A DNA stretch of 40,807 bases. Origin: Lachnospiraceae bacterium (GTDB taxonomy: Bacteria; Bacillota; Clostridia; Lachnospirales; Lachnospiraceae). The notes below the pieces were generated by a model. It saw only the letters and a list, made by a program, of their open reading frames with translations, was not told the DNA's origin and made no database searches. Where the stretch lies: contig JAAZZQ010000077.1 in NCBI GenBank assembly GCA_014239155.1, positions 1 through 40,807 on the forward strand, read 5' to 3'. Of the stretch, positions 1 through 8,990 are shown piece by piece; the first letter of the stretch is position 1; each line of letters starts with the position of its first letter. The position numbers and the translations under genes were made by a program.

Positions 1-132
1 AGGAAATTCAGGGCAGTATAATATTCAGCAGTTTCGTGGGAAAACTCGAAACTGTGAAAAAATCATGTGCTCTGGTCAAAATAATTGAGAACTATGTCTT
101 ATCGGGCTTTAAAAATGTCCAAAAGTTGTAAA
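1..132 (+). other. Probable CRISPR leader side, or its remnant
   Basis: These 132 bases precede the first repeat on the side expected for a leader given the repeat orientation. They are AT-rich and hold no convincing open reading frame and no clear promoter; the best candidate is a weak TTGAGA around 87-92. The region could be the leader, or unrelated sequence brought next to the array, because the first repeat has lost its normal 5' end. Confidence 0.4.
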
Positions 133-3053
133 CTGGTGTAGAAACATGAGATGTATTGAAATTCTGCCTGTTCGTTCATTCCTGCATTTCTAAGCGTGAT
201 TAATAGAAACATGAGATGTATTGAAATCAGAGCGCGCGAAACATTGCTTCGTCATTCTTTCTTGGATTAATAGAAACATGAGATGTATTGAAATCTCTTT
301 ATACACCTCCTCAAATTTGTCTGAAAGAAGATTAATAGAAACATGAGATGTATTGAAATTCTAGCAGAATTAAAACGCCATTTTCTCCATTCGTTAGATT
401 AATAGAAACATGAGATGTATTGAAATCGGTGAGGACGAAAGGAAGTGAAGTATGACATTGTTGATTAATAGAAACATGAGATGTATTGAAATTATTCTAT
501 GACTGCAATAATCCCTTTGTGGAAGTGTGATTAATAGAAACATGAGATGTATTGAAATTCGGCAAAGATTGAACTTGTCTATGATGCAGAGGACGATTAA
601 TAGAAACATGAGATGTATTGAAATTTTTCGCGGTGCTCCCAAAGAATTTGTGCAGTAGCCTGATTAATAGAAACATGAGATGTATTGAAATATTATATTC
701 GGCTCTTTCCGATACTTCCCCACGTTTGATTAATAGAAACATGAGATGTATTGAAATTCTCGAATTACACAAACAGCAAAAAGTATTGAGTTAGATTAAT
801 AGAAACATGAGATGTATTGAAATATTCATGGTAAAAGGCAGTATTTAGTTTTAGAAGTAGATTAATAGAAACATGAGATGTATTGAAATTTGACTACAAT
901 TCCGATATTGTGAACTACGGAATACAGATTAATAGAAACATGAGATGTATTGAAATTTCCGTCTGTTCTAAAAGTTTTTGGACTGTCGTTATCGATTAAT
1001 AGAAACATGAGATGTATTGAAATAAGGCTCGGTTAGCCCACAAAATAGGCAGATAAAGGTGATTAATAGAAACATGAGATGTATTGAAATTAGCATACTT
1101 TTTTCTGCCAGTTGTACCATTTTTATCGATTAATAGAAACATGAGATGTATTGAAATGTGGGGATATAAAGCTTGGGTGGCACTTTCTGCGGTGATTAAT
1201 AGAAACATGAGATGTATTGAAATATTTCTAATGCTGGTCCAGATTTTTGTAGAACTTCTGATTAATAGAAACATGAGATGTATTGAAATCGTGAAACATT
1301 ATTTAAAAGACAAGTGAGGTGATTCGATTAATAGAAACATGAGATGTATTGAAATGGACATAACACAGAATGCAGACCAAAATACGCAAAGATTAATAGA
1401 AACATGAGATGTATTGAAATATGACAATATTGCTTACCTTTGACTGAATAAGACATGATTAATAGAAACATGAGATGTATTGAAATGAAGAACGGTGGAT
1501 TGCAGCCTATGGAGATTGTGCCGATTAATAGAAACATGAGATGTATTGAAATTCATTTTTATTTTAAAGGAGGCTGTTTCTAAATGAGGATTAATAGAAA
1601 CATGAGATGTATTGAAATAGAGTTTAATATACAACCTCTTGCGGCTAAGCCAGAGATTAATAGAAACATGAGATGTATTGAAATTTACAAGCAAATCGGA
1701 TTGAATTATGGAGCATAAGGTGATTAATAGAAACATGAGATGTATTGAAATTATTGAACGAATTACGCTAACACCACCGAAAGGGTGGATTAATAGAAAC
1801 ATGAGATGTATTGAAATGCCAGATAAACCCCTGGCAAGGTAGGCGGTCACAGGGGATTAATAGAAACATGAGATGTATTGAAATTTGTTATTAATAATAT
1901 TTGTAACACCACTATTTATGATTAATAGAAACATGAGATGTATTGAAATGTTTAGAGCGAATGTAAAAGTAGAAATTGTCTATTGATTAATAGAAACATG
2001 AGATGTATTGAAATATTTGCAAAGTCTCCCATTAGACAAAATGTATAAGATTAATAGAAACATGAGATGTATTGAAATCTTAAAAGGCCCCAAAACCAAT
2101 ATAGGCAAAGGCAACGATTAATAGAAACATGAGATGTATTGAAATATACCTTTCATGCGCCCTCCTATTCTAAATACAGCGATTAATAGAAACATGAGAT
2201 GTATTGAAATTTGATTTGGAAAAGGCATGGAACAGCCCTGAACAGGGATTAATAGAAACATGAGATGTATTGAAATCATGATACATATACAGATACAACA
2301 TCATTGTTAGGATTAATAGAAACATGAGATGTATTGAAATTGTGGCTAGATTTAGAAGATAAATCCATGATGGGGATTAATAGAAATATGAGATGTATTG
2401 AAATTCTACTCCGTCTGCCCCTACGCCAGCGGACTGGAAGAGATTAATAGAAACATGAGATGTATTTGAAATCGGACAGATTTTTTTGAGTATTATGACA
2501 CGTATCAGATTAATAGAAACATGAGATGTATTGAAATTGAAAGTAACAAAGCTTTAAGTTTGTTGGCATGGGATTAATAGAAACATGAGATGTATTGAGA
2601 TGACTATGCACCTATTTGTAAATTAAGCTATGAGTCGATTAATAGAAACATGAGATGTATTGAAATCGCTGAAGACGGGACGGCTTATTGATGGTCATAT
2701 TGGATTAATAGAAACATGAGATGTATTGAAATTATCCCTCTCTAATTTGTCTAAGTAAAGTGTTAAAGGATTAATAGAAACATGAGATGTATTGAAATAA
2801 AACCGTTCGTGGTGGCTTACCTTGTTCCGAACCTTGATTAATAGAAACATGAGATGTATTGAAATCGGCACACAAAGCCTCCAAAGAGGCGGCAAAAACC
2901 TGATTAATAGAAACATGAGATGTATTGAAATGTACAATCGATAACAAGGAAGTGCATGGTATTATAGGATTAATAGAAACATGAGATGTATTGAAATTCG
3001 AGAAATATTAGAACTCCATGCTCTCCATTTGGATTAATAGAAACATAAGATGT
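133..3053 (+). CRISPR. CRISPR array, 45 repeat units and 44 spacers
   Basis: A 30-nt repeat starting GATTAATAGAAACATGAG and ending ATGTATTGAAAT recurs every 64-67 nt; spacers are 34-37 nt and I saw no duplicated spacer. The 3' eight bases ATTGAAAT match the crRNA 5' handle seen with Cas6-processed type I-B and type III systems, so transcription is rightward and the leader should be at the left. The repeat can form only a small hairpin (ACAT-GAG-ATGT). Unit 1 (133-162) keeps the last 24 bases but differs in its first six. Variants cluster at the right: a C-to-T change at 2375-2404, an extra T at 2442-2472, a GAGAT ending at 2572-2601, and a broken last unit at 3032-3053. No cas genes occur in the window, so the subtype is not settled; cas genes may lie left of base 1. 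Confidence 0.98.
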
Positions 3054-3304
3054 GAGTGTGTGAACAAAAGTCTTTAAATACAGATCTTCCGTGATAATGA
3101 TCGGGCTGAAGGCTCTTTGCAGGAGCACCAGCTCGTGATTTATTTATAACAGCAAATGATGAACATGTGAACAGCAGGCGGCTAAACTGCCTGCCAGATG
3201 AGTTTTCTTAAGGGGGAATTCCGGCAGGCGGTCTTCGTACATGGATGTCATACTAAGACATAATAAAAAGCATGCGTTTATCGTGGCTGTCAGTATAAAA
3301 TTTA
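3054..3304. other. Intergenic stretch with two alternative hairpins
   Basis: No gene is visible between the end of the CRISPR array and the chemoreceptor promoter. GCAGGCGG occurs at 3174-3181 and again at 3224-3231, and its complementary strand CTGCCTGC lies between them at 3187-3194, so two mutually exclusive 8-bp stems (each with one G-U pair) are possible. A small GAGC-ACCA-GCTC hairpin lies near 3123-3134. I do not recognise a known riboswitch here. Confidence 0.5.
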
Positions 3305-3333
3305 TTGCTATCAACACTAGATTCCTGTATAAT
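3305..3333 (+). promoter_or_regulatory. Sigma-A promoter for the chemoreceptor gene
   Basis: TTGCTA (3305-3310) and a perfect TATAAT (3328-3333) are 17 bp apart, 80 bases upstream of the start codon. The spacing and -10 box are those of a housekeeping promoter; no sigma-28 type TAAA/GCCGATAA pair is visible. Confidence 0.7.
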
Positions 3334-3412
3334 AAATGTACTTATGCGGCATGCAATAAGACAGAAAAGGTAGAATACCAAATTTGTAGGAGTTGATTGA
3401 GAAAGGACACAG

Positions 3413-5482
3413 ATGAAAAGGACAAGTATTTTTAAGCAGTTGCTGCTGCCGATAATTGTGATTGTATGTACTCTAGCGGTGTGTTTGACATGGATTGTAG
3501 TATTTATTTTTGTGAAATCGTATGAACAGGAGATTTATCGTAGGGGTCAAGATAAGTCGCAGCTTGTATCTGGTGAGATTGCTGCATTTTTAGATGGTGC
3601 TTACAATATTGTGGAGGAACTGTCTGTAAATCCTAGTATTCTAACGATGGATACAGATATTCAGACTTCTATTTTAGCGGATTGTGTCAAGAGAAATTCT
3701 TATTTAGAATTGCTTTATATTCAGGGAAAAGATGGAAAGCAGACAGGGCGGTCTTCCGGTGAACTTGCAGATCGTTCCACCAGATGGTGGTTTGTACAGA
3801 CAACCCAACAGCAGAAAGCATTTATATCAAAATCTTATTATTCTGTAAATACTGGAATGCCGTGTGCTTCCATCTTTTTTCCAATGTATCAGGGAAAGGA
3901 ATTTGCTGGAATTTTTGCAGCGGATTTGAGACTAGATTATTTGCAAAATCTAATTGAAAAATTTTCAGATGTGGAGAATGGTGAGTATTCTTTTGTTATT
4001 GATGGGGAAGGAGTTGTGGTTGCCCACCCAGATAGTATGCAGATTGAAGAACTTTATAACTACAAACAGATGACCAAAACAGTGTCTAGCAAAAATGCTG
4101 CAGGACAAGTACTTTTGGATGCTTCGGGAAGTATTGTGACAGAGGAACAGAACATTGTAATCTCAGAAGACTATCAAAAAATTGTCTCAGAAGTGATGAA
4201 AGGAAATGCTGGGAGTGGAAAAATAAAAAATGAGGGAGAAACATATATTATTAGTTACACACCAATATCACTAAAAGGGAAATCTGATTCTTGGTCGGTG
4301 CTCACACTTTACAGAGAAGAAGCGGTAATGGCTCCAGTATATCAGATGATTGTAGTTGCGGCTGTGGTAGCTATAGTGATGATTGGGGTTGCGATTTTGG
4401 TGGCTGCAATGCTGGCGCGCAGGTTGACACGCCCGATTGTATTGATTACAGAATTGATTAGAAATGCTTCTGATGGCGACTTTACAGTGCAGGCTGAGGA
4501 GGGCAGCAGAAATGAGATTGGTGTTTTGTCAAAGAGTTTTAATAAAATGATTGGAAAAATCTCATTAATCTTGACCAAGATTGCTACAATTACAGATGAG
4601 GTTGTGGAGAGCGCGGAACATCTCAATCAAATTGAGGTGCATATGGATTCAACCAATAAGGCAGTGTACGAAATTTTAGAAGGTTCAGAGGCACAAGATG
4701 CAGATGTAAAACGTGTTGTTATGCAGCAGGAAACACTGAGCGCAAAGTTTGAACAACTGCAGGAGAAAAGTGGATTTCTCTTGACAGATGCACAAAATAC
4801 AATTACTTCTGGTGAAAATGGAATGCAGAGTGTAATGGAACTTAGAAGACAAAATGAAGATGCTTCAAAGGGAATAACAAATGCTTATCAAAAGATTATG
4901 ACATTGGAAGAACAATCTAAGAAGATTTCTGGAATCTTAAATACGATTAACGAAATTTCTTATCAGACAGGGCTTCTTTCTCTGAATGCATCCATTGAGG
5001 CAGCGCGTGCGGGAGAGCATGGAAAGGGGTTTGCAGTGGTGGCAGAGTCCATTGGAAAACTTGCGGCAAACTCTTCGGCTGCAACCATTAATATTGAAAA
5101 GATAATCGCGGAGCTGTGTGGAGATATTTCAGAGGTGGTCACAAATATAGAAATAATTCGTTCAGGTATTGAGGGGCAGGCTCAGGCGGTTGATAAAGTA
5201 CAGATGACTTTTTCGGATTTTCGTATATTAGCAGAAAAGACAAAGGATTCTGTCAGAAATATGGAAGGATTGATTGTGGATATGCGTATGTGTGATTGTT
5301 CCGTAATGGAAGCAGTAGAGCGAATCCGAAAGATTTCCAAAAATACAGCGGAATTGACTGAAAAAGTGGCAGATTCAATGAAAGAACAGCTAAAAGGTGT
5401 TCATCAGGTCGCAGCTGGAATAGAGGATTTATCAACAGTTTCAGAAGAAATGAAACAGGAAATGACAAAGTTTAAACTATAA
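3413..5482 (+). CDS. Methyl-accepting chemotaxis protein with dCache sensor
   Basis: Transmembrane chemoreceptor of 689 residues that would pass extracellular ligand signals to CheA/CheW. Seen in order: N-terminal membrane segment (about residues 9-34), a long extracellular region (about 35-300) with the look of a dCache_1 double-PAS sensor, a second membrane segment (about 306-332), a HAMP domain starting at ARRLTRPIV, and a cytoplasmic signalling domain. The conserved hairpin tip is clear (about residues 515-550: EISYQTGLLSLNASIEAARA followed by GEHGKGFAVVA). The start follows an AGGAC element and is served by the promoter at 3305-3333. No CheA, CheW or CheR is nearby, so it is a stand-alone receptor. 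The ligand cannot be predicted; small molecules such as amino acids or carboxylates are typical of the sensor class. Confidence 0.93.
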   Translation: MKRTSIFKQLLLPIIVIVCTLAVCLTWIVVFIFVKSYEQEIYRRGQDKSQLVSGEIAAFLDGAYNIVEELSVNPSILTMDTDIQTSILADCVKRNSYLELLYIQGKDGKQTGRSSGELADRSTRWWFVQTTQQQKAFISKSYYSVNTGMPCASIFFPMYQGKEFAGIFAADLRLDYLQNLIEKFSDVENGEYSFVIDGEGVVVAHPDSMQIEELYNYKQMTKTVSSKNAAGQVLLDASGSIVTEEQNIVISEDYQKIVSEVMKGNAGSGKIKNEGETYIISYTPISLKGKSDSWSVLTLYREEAVMAPVYQMIVVAAVVAIVMIGVAILVAAMLARRLTRPIVLITELIRNASDGDFTVQAEEGSRNEIGVLSKSFNKMIGKISLILTKIATITDEVVESAEHLNQIEVHMDSTNKAVYEILEGSEAQDADVKRVVMQQETLSAKFEQLQEKSGFLLTDAQNTITSGENGMQSVMELRRQNEDASKGITNAYQKIMTLEEQSKKISGILNTINEISYQTGLLSLNASIEAARAGEHGKGFAVVAESIGKLAANSSAATINIEKIIAELCGDISEVVTNIEIIRSGIEGQAQAVDKVQMTFSDFRILAEKTKDSVRNMEGLIVDMRMCDCSVMEAVERIRKISKNTAELTEKVADSMKEQLKGVHQVAAGIEDLSTVSEEMKQEMTKFKL

Positions 5483-5520
5483 TAAAACTGTAGAAAAATA
5501 ACGAATACAGCTGAAATTTG

Positions 5521-6702
5521 TGCCTGATTCCTACATTGAGAAAGTATATTTTTATCTCAATATTGTGGAGAGTATAGTGACAATTCGAGCATTGATGGTC
5601 GGTGAAGGGAAGTTGTCAGCAGGAGTATTTTATGCAGGGGAGTGCTGTGGCCGTGCACAGACAAAAATGTGTGCGGGAAATGCCGTGTTGACAATTGCTT
5701 TGTCCAACCTATATTTATGGGAAGCAGGTCATGGAAGACTTTATGATGTAAGATTTACTTTTGAGGAAGGCTGTGTGGAAAGGTATTTTGGAATGTGTGA
5801 GATTCGTTTCGATGGGGGAGTATTTTTTTATTAATGGAAAGAAAGTGTTCCAGCGTTTGGTGTTGGCTCAAGGTTTTTATCCAGATGGGATTTATACTGC
5901 TCCGTCGGACGAGGCATTGCAACAAGATATTAAACTTTCTATGGATGCAGGCTTTAATGAGGCAAGACTTCACCAAAAAATATTTGAGGAACGTTTTCTT
6001 TATCATTGCGATCGCACAGGATATTTAGTGTGGGGAGAACAAGGAAATTGGAGGATTAGATTATAGTAGACCAGATGGATTAAAATGTTTTCTGCCAGAG
6101 TGGATGGAGGCGTTAGATCGGGATTTTAATCTCCTGGCGATTATAGGGTGGTGCCCATTTAATGAGACTTGCGACTATGAAGGACGCAAACAGGATGATG
6201 AATTGTTGATGGTAATCTACCAAATGACAAAACTGTTTGATTCCACAAGATCCTGTATTGATACAAGCGGAAATTTCCATGTGATAACAGACATTTATGA
6301 TTTCCATAATTATGAGCAGAATCCGGCAGTTTTTGCAGCTTTCTATGAAGCATTTGCAAAGGTAGGATTGTTGATAGACCGCAGGTGGACCGACAAACTC
6401 CAGTGAAGGATGTGCCTGTGTTTATCAGTGAGTATGGCGGAATTAAGTGGGATAAAAGCAACGAAAATAGTGATAGTTGGGATTATGGAGATAGTCCACA
6501 GACTGAGTAGGAATACATTGCAAGATATAAGGGATTGACCGATGCGCTTTTGGACAATCCCTGTATGTTTGGCTTTTGTTACACACAGCTTTACGATGTG
6601 AAGCAGGAGGGTAATGGATTATATACTTATGATCGCAAACTTAAAATCACTATAGAAATTTTTTGGCAAATGAATAGGCGTAAAGCGGCGATTCAAAAAT
6701 AA
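5521..6702 (+). pseudogene. Degraded glycoside hydrolase family 2 gene (beta-galactosidase/glucuronidase type)
   Basis: Three reading frames read in turn give one continuous GH2-like protein: the end of the N-terminal beta-sandwich (5521-5810), then the TIM-barrel with segments FINGKKVFQRLVLAQGFYPD, LVWGEQGNW, IIGWCPFNET (the catalytic acid/base NE region) and FISEYGGIKW (the nucleophile-region E), ending at the TAA at 6700-6702. An extra G in the run 5814-5818 shifts the first frame, an extra base near 6049-6053 the second, a third shift lies near 6366-6380, and an in-frame TAG sits at 6508-6510. The 5' part (signal and most of the sugar-binding domain) is missing. It is directly downstream of the chemoreceptor with no own promoter seen. 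Four independent lesions make a sequencing error unlikely. Confidence 0.9.
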
Positions 6703-6714
6703 TATGCAAAGTAG

Positions 6715-7674
6715 TTAAGAGGTTATGACATTTCTGTCAGTTCCGTCTAAAAAGGCCTGAATATTTTTTATAATTTCAGAAATGAGACGCGTTCGTGATT
6801 CAACGCTTGCCCATGACATATGCGGCGTGATAATAAGTCTGGTACTATCCTGAATCTGATTGAGTGGATTGGATGGGTCCATTGGTTCTTTCTCAAGAAC
6901 ATCCAATCCAGCTGCCATAATTTTTCCTGTGGTAAGCGCTTTAAATAAGTCTTGCGTATTTACCACAGGCCCTCTTGCCACATTGATTAGAATTGCTGTA
7001 GGTTTCATTTTCTCAAAAGCATTTTTGTCAATAAGGTTTCTTGTCCTGTCAGTAAGCGGGCAGTGTAGTGAGACAATATCACATGTTTGCAAAAGAGTGT
7101 CTAAGTCAACTCTTGAGTATTCTGTACAAGTATTTTTTCCAGACGCAGAATAAAAGAGTACTTTGCAGCCAAATGCAGTTGCGAGTTCTGCGACTTTATG
7201 GCCAATTGTACCCATGCCAACAATGCCCCATGTACGACCCTCTAAGTCGTGAAATGCACGGTCAAAATTTGAAAATCTATCTTGTGCGCTGTACGAGCCA
7301 GATTTTACATAATTGTCATAAAATGCAATTTTTTCACACAACATTAGTGCCAGCAAAATTGTGTGTTGTGCGACGGCAGAGGTGCAGTAGTTCACAACAT
7401 TTGTAACTTTGATACCTCTACTCTTACAATAGGTCAAATCTACGCAGTCATATCCTGTTGCCAAAAGACAAATAAGTTTTACATTTGGTGCACCCGCCAA
7501 TGTGTGTTCGTTCATAGGGGCTTTGTTGGAGATAATAATATCGGATTCTTGCACACGCTCTGCGACTTGTTCGGCAGTTGTGTTTGCATAGTATGTAACT
7601 TCACCAAACTGTTCAAAGCAGGACACATCAATATCAATACCTACGCTGTTTCTCTCTAAAATAACAAGTTTCAT
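6715..7674 (-). CDS. D-2-hydroxyacid dehydrogenase
   Basis: NAD(P)-dependent reductase of 2-keto acids to D-2-hydroxyacids, 319 residues, cytoplasmic. The Rossmann fingerprint GIVGMGTIG is present, as are the family catalytic triad: Arg in NVARGPVVN, Glu in LDVLEKEP and His in ITPHMSW. The start at 7674 is chosen because GGAGG (7681-7685 on the complementary strand) stands six bases upstream and the protein then begins MKLVIL, the usual first strand; an upstream in-frame ATG at 7722 lacks such a site. The overall pattern resembles the glycerate/hydroxypyruvate reductase-like branch (NAD-binding D-isomer family), but the substrate cannot be assigned. It is monocistronic and convergent with the GH2 remnant. 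Confidence 0.93.
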   Translation of the reverse strand: MKLVILERNSVGIDIDVSCFEQFGEVTYYANTTAEQVAERVQESDIIISNKAPMNEHTLAGAPNVKLICLLATGYDCVDLTYCKSRGIKVTNVVNYCTSAVAQHTILLALMLCEKIAFYDNYVKSGSYSAQDRFSNFDRAFHDLEGRTWGIVGMGTIGHKVAELATAFGCKVLFYSASGKNTCTEYSRVDLDTLLQTCDIVSLHCPLTDRTRNLIDKNAFEKMKPTAILINVARGPVVNTQDLFKALTTGKIMAAGLDVLEKEPMDPSNPLNQIQDSTRLIITPHMSWASVESRTRLISEIIKNIQAFLDGTDRNVITS

Positions 7675-8085
7675 TGTTTTCCTCCATTTTTGGATAAATA
7701 TCCTCTCAAAGTCTTTTGGCATCTGATGATGTAAGAGCTATTTGCATGAGAATATCATAATATATAGGAACACTATTCAAACGCTTCAAGGACGCGATTG
7801 CAATTATGGATAGGAATATCATAACATATACAGACACGAACTTCAAATTCAAATAATCTAATTATTGGCATCTGTGTATAGATTGTGTTACTGTTCACTC
7901 CGTTCCAGCAATGAGTAAAAATTTATGCAAAAATTGCAAAACGAACAAGTTTGTTGTACATATGGACTTTTACTTGTGGGCTGTACGTTTTCTTATGGAC
8001 TTAGCAGTAAATGTTAAGTCCTGTCTGAACAGTAATAATCTTGTTACTGTTCGCATCACCTACTGGTCATTTCAGTACAGTAGAA
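7675..8085. other. Intergenic region with repeated TTACTGTTC / GAACAGTAA motif
   Basis: No credible gene. TTACTGTTC occurs at 7888-7896 and 8044-8052, with its inverse GAACAGTAA at 8027-8035; the latter two form a 9-bp perfect inverted repeat. A second motif, GAATATCATAAYATATA, occurs twice (7750-7766 and 7814-7830). Both sit upstream of the LytTR regulator gene and could be binding sites, but this is inference. Confidence 0.5.
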
Positions 8086-8114
8086 TTGTATTAAGATAGT
8101 GGGTGTGATACAAT
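8086..8114 (+). promoter_or_regulatory. Sigma-A promoter of the LytTR regulator gene
   Basis: TTGTAT (8086-8091) and TACAAT (8109-8114) separated by 17 bp, 33 bases upstream of the GTG start codon at 8147. Confidence 0.6.
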
Positions 8115-8146
8115 ATAGTACCCAGAAATGTTAGGAGGCAGAAGTA

Positions 8147-8875
8147 GTGATTTATATTGCAGTGTGTGATGATGATGCATTGATGGCAGATAAAATTTGT
8201 ATGGTGATATTGAACTTTTTTCACAAGAAAAATAACGAAAATAGGTTTGCCAAACAATACAATATAGAAGTTGCACAGTTTTTGTGCGGAGAAGCTTTGC
8301 TAGAATCAGACAAGCAGTTTGATATTGTGTTTCTTGATATTCAGATGAAAAACATGGACGGAATGGAAACAGCAAGACGGCTACGCGGTAATGGATTTAA
8401 AGGATTTTTAATATTTATTACAGTGATGAGAGAAATGGTGTTTGAGTCTTTTGCAGTACAGCCATATGATTATCTAGTTAAACCGTTCGAGGAATTTTAT
8501 TTTGAAAAAATAATGGAGCGCCTACTTCATTCTATGTGTAACAACAGTGAGAAAAGTTTGCTAATCCAAAGGGGCTATGATAGTAGCATTATCTCTTTTG
8601 ATAACATTGTTTACTGTGAAGTAATTGATCGCAAAGTCTACCTGCACCTAAGCACATTAGAGGTGGTTGACTTTTATGACCGAATTGATAAGCTAGAAGC
8701 CAAACTGGATCGTAGATTTTATAGATGCCACAGAAGTTATCTTATCAATATGAAATATCTGCGCGGATATAAAAACGGTATTGCAAGGATGGAAGGTGGT
8801 ACACAGATACCTGTGTCTCGTCTGCGCAGCAGAGCGTTTTCAGAAGCGATATTGCAGTATATGAAAAGGGAATAA
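8147..8875 (+). CDS. LytTR-family response regulator (orphan)
   Basis: Two-domain transcription regulator of the AgrA/ComE type, 242 residues. The receiver domain (about 1-120) shows the acidic pocket VCDDDALMA, the phosphoacceptor Asp in VFLDIQMKNMDG, and the conserved Lys in YLVKPF. The C-terminal LytTR DNA-binding domain (about 140-240) has the family patterns YCEVIDRKVYLHL and FYRCHRSYLINMKYL. Start is GTG at 8147, set by AGGAGG at 8133-8138 eight bases upstream. No histidine kinase, peptide pheromone gene or exporter is adjacent, so the partner kinase is elsewhere or was lost when the neighbouring insertion sequence arrived. Such regulators usually control peptide-sensing, bacteriocin or surface functions; the target here is unknown. 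Confidence 0.94.
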   Translation: MIYIAVCDDDALMADKICMVILNFFHKKNNENRFAKQYNIEVAQFLCGEALLESDKQFDIVFLDIQMKNMDGMETARRLRGNGFKGFLIFITVMREMVFESFAVQPYDYLVKPFEEFYFEKIMERLLHSMCNNSEKSLLIQRGYDSSIISFDNIVYCEVIDRKVYLHLSTLEVVDFYDRIDKLEAKLDRRFYRCHRSYLINMKYLRGYKNGIARMEGGTQIPVSRLRSRAFSEAILQYMKRE

Positions 8876-8990
8876 ACTTTAAAGAAGTCTTCTGTCAATA
8901 AGGAAATTAGGCAAATATTATCCAGCACATTGACTTGATGGATTGTTTCTTTACCGTGTTGTCGTCAGTTGCCATAGCCACCGCTACGCT
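8876..8990. other. Left part of the sequence interrupted by the IS element
   Basis: Together with 10652-10710 this would be the uninterrupted pre-insertion locus. No frame I read gives a recognisable protein on either strand. The last 11 bases (8980-8990) are the left target-site duplication. Confidence 0.5.
8980..8990 (+). repeat. Target-site duplication, left copy
   Basis: ACCGCTACGCT directly before the left terminal repeat, identical to 10641-10651. Confidence 0.93.

Noticed and set aside
394-2937. Many 60-138 residue open frames across the CRISPR array on both strands
   Set aside because: They are translations of the repeat and spacers (the same peptide blocks recur every repeat) and have no ribosome sites.
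3054-3304. Possible c-di-GMP or other known riboswitch before the chemoreceptor
   Set aside because: The conserved core of GEMM-type switches is not present and the predicted gene promoter lies downstream of the structures.
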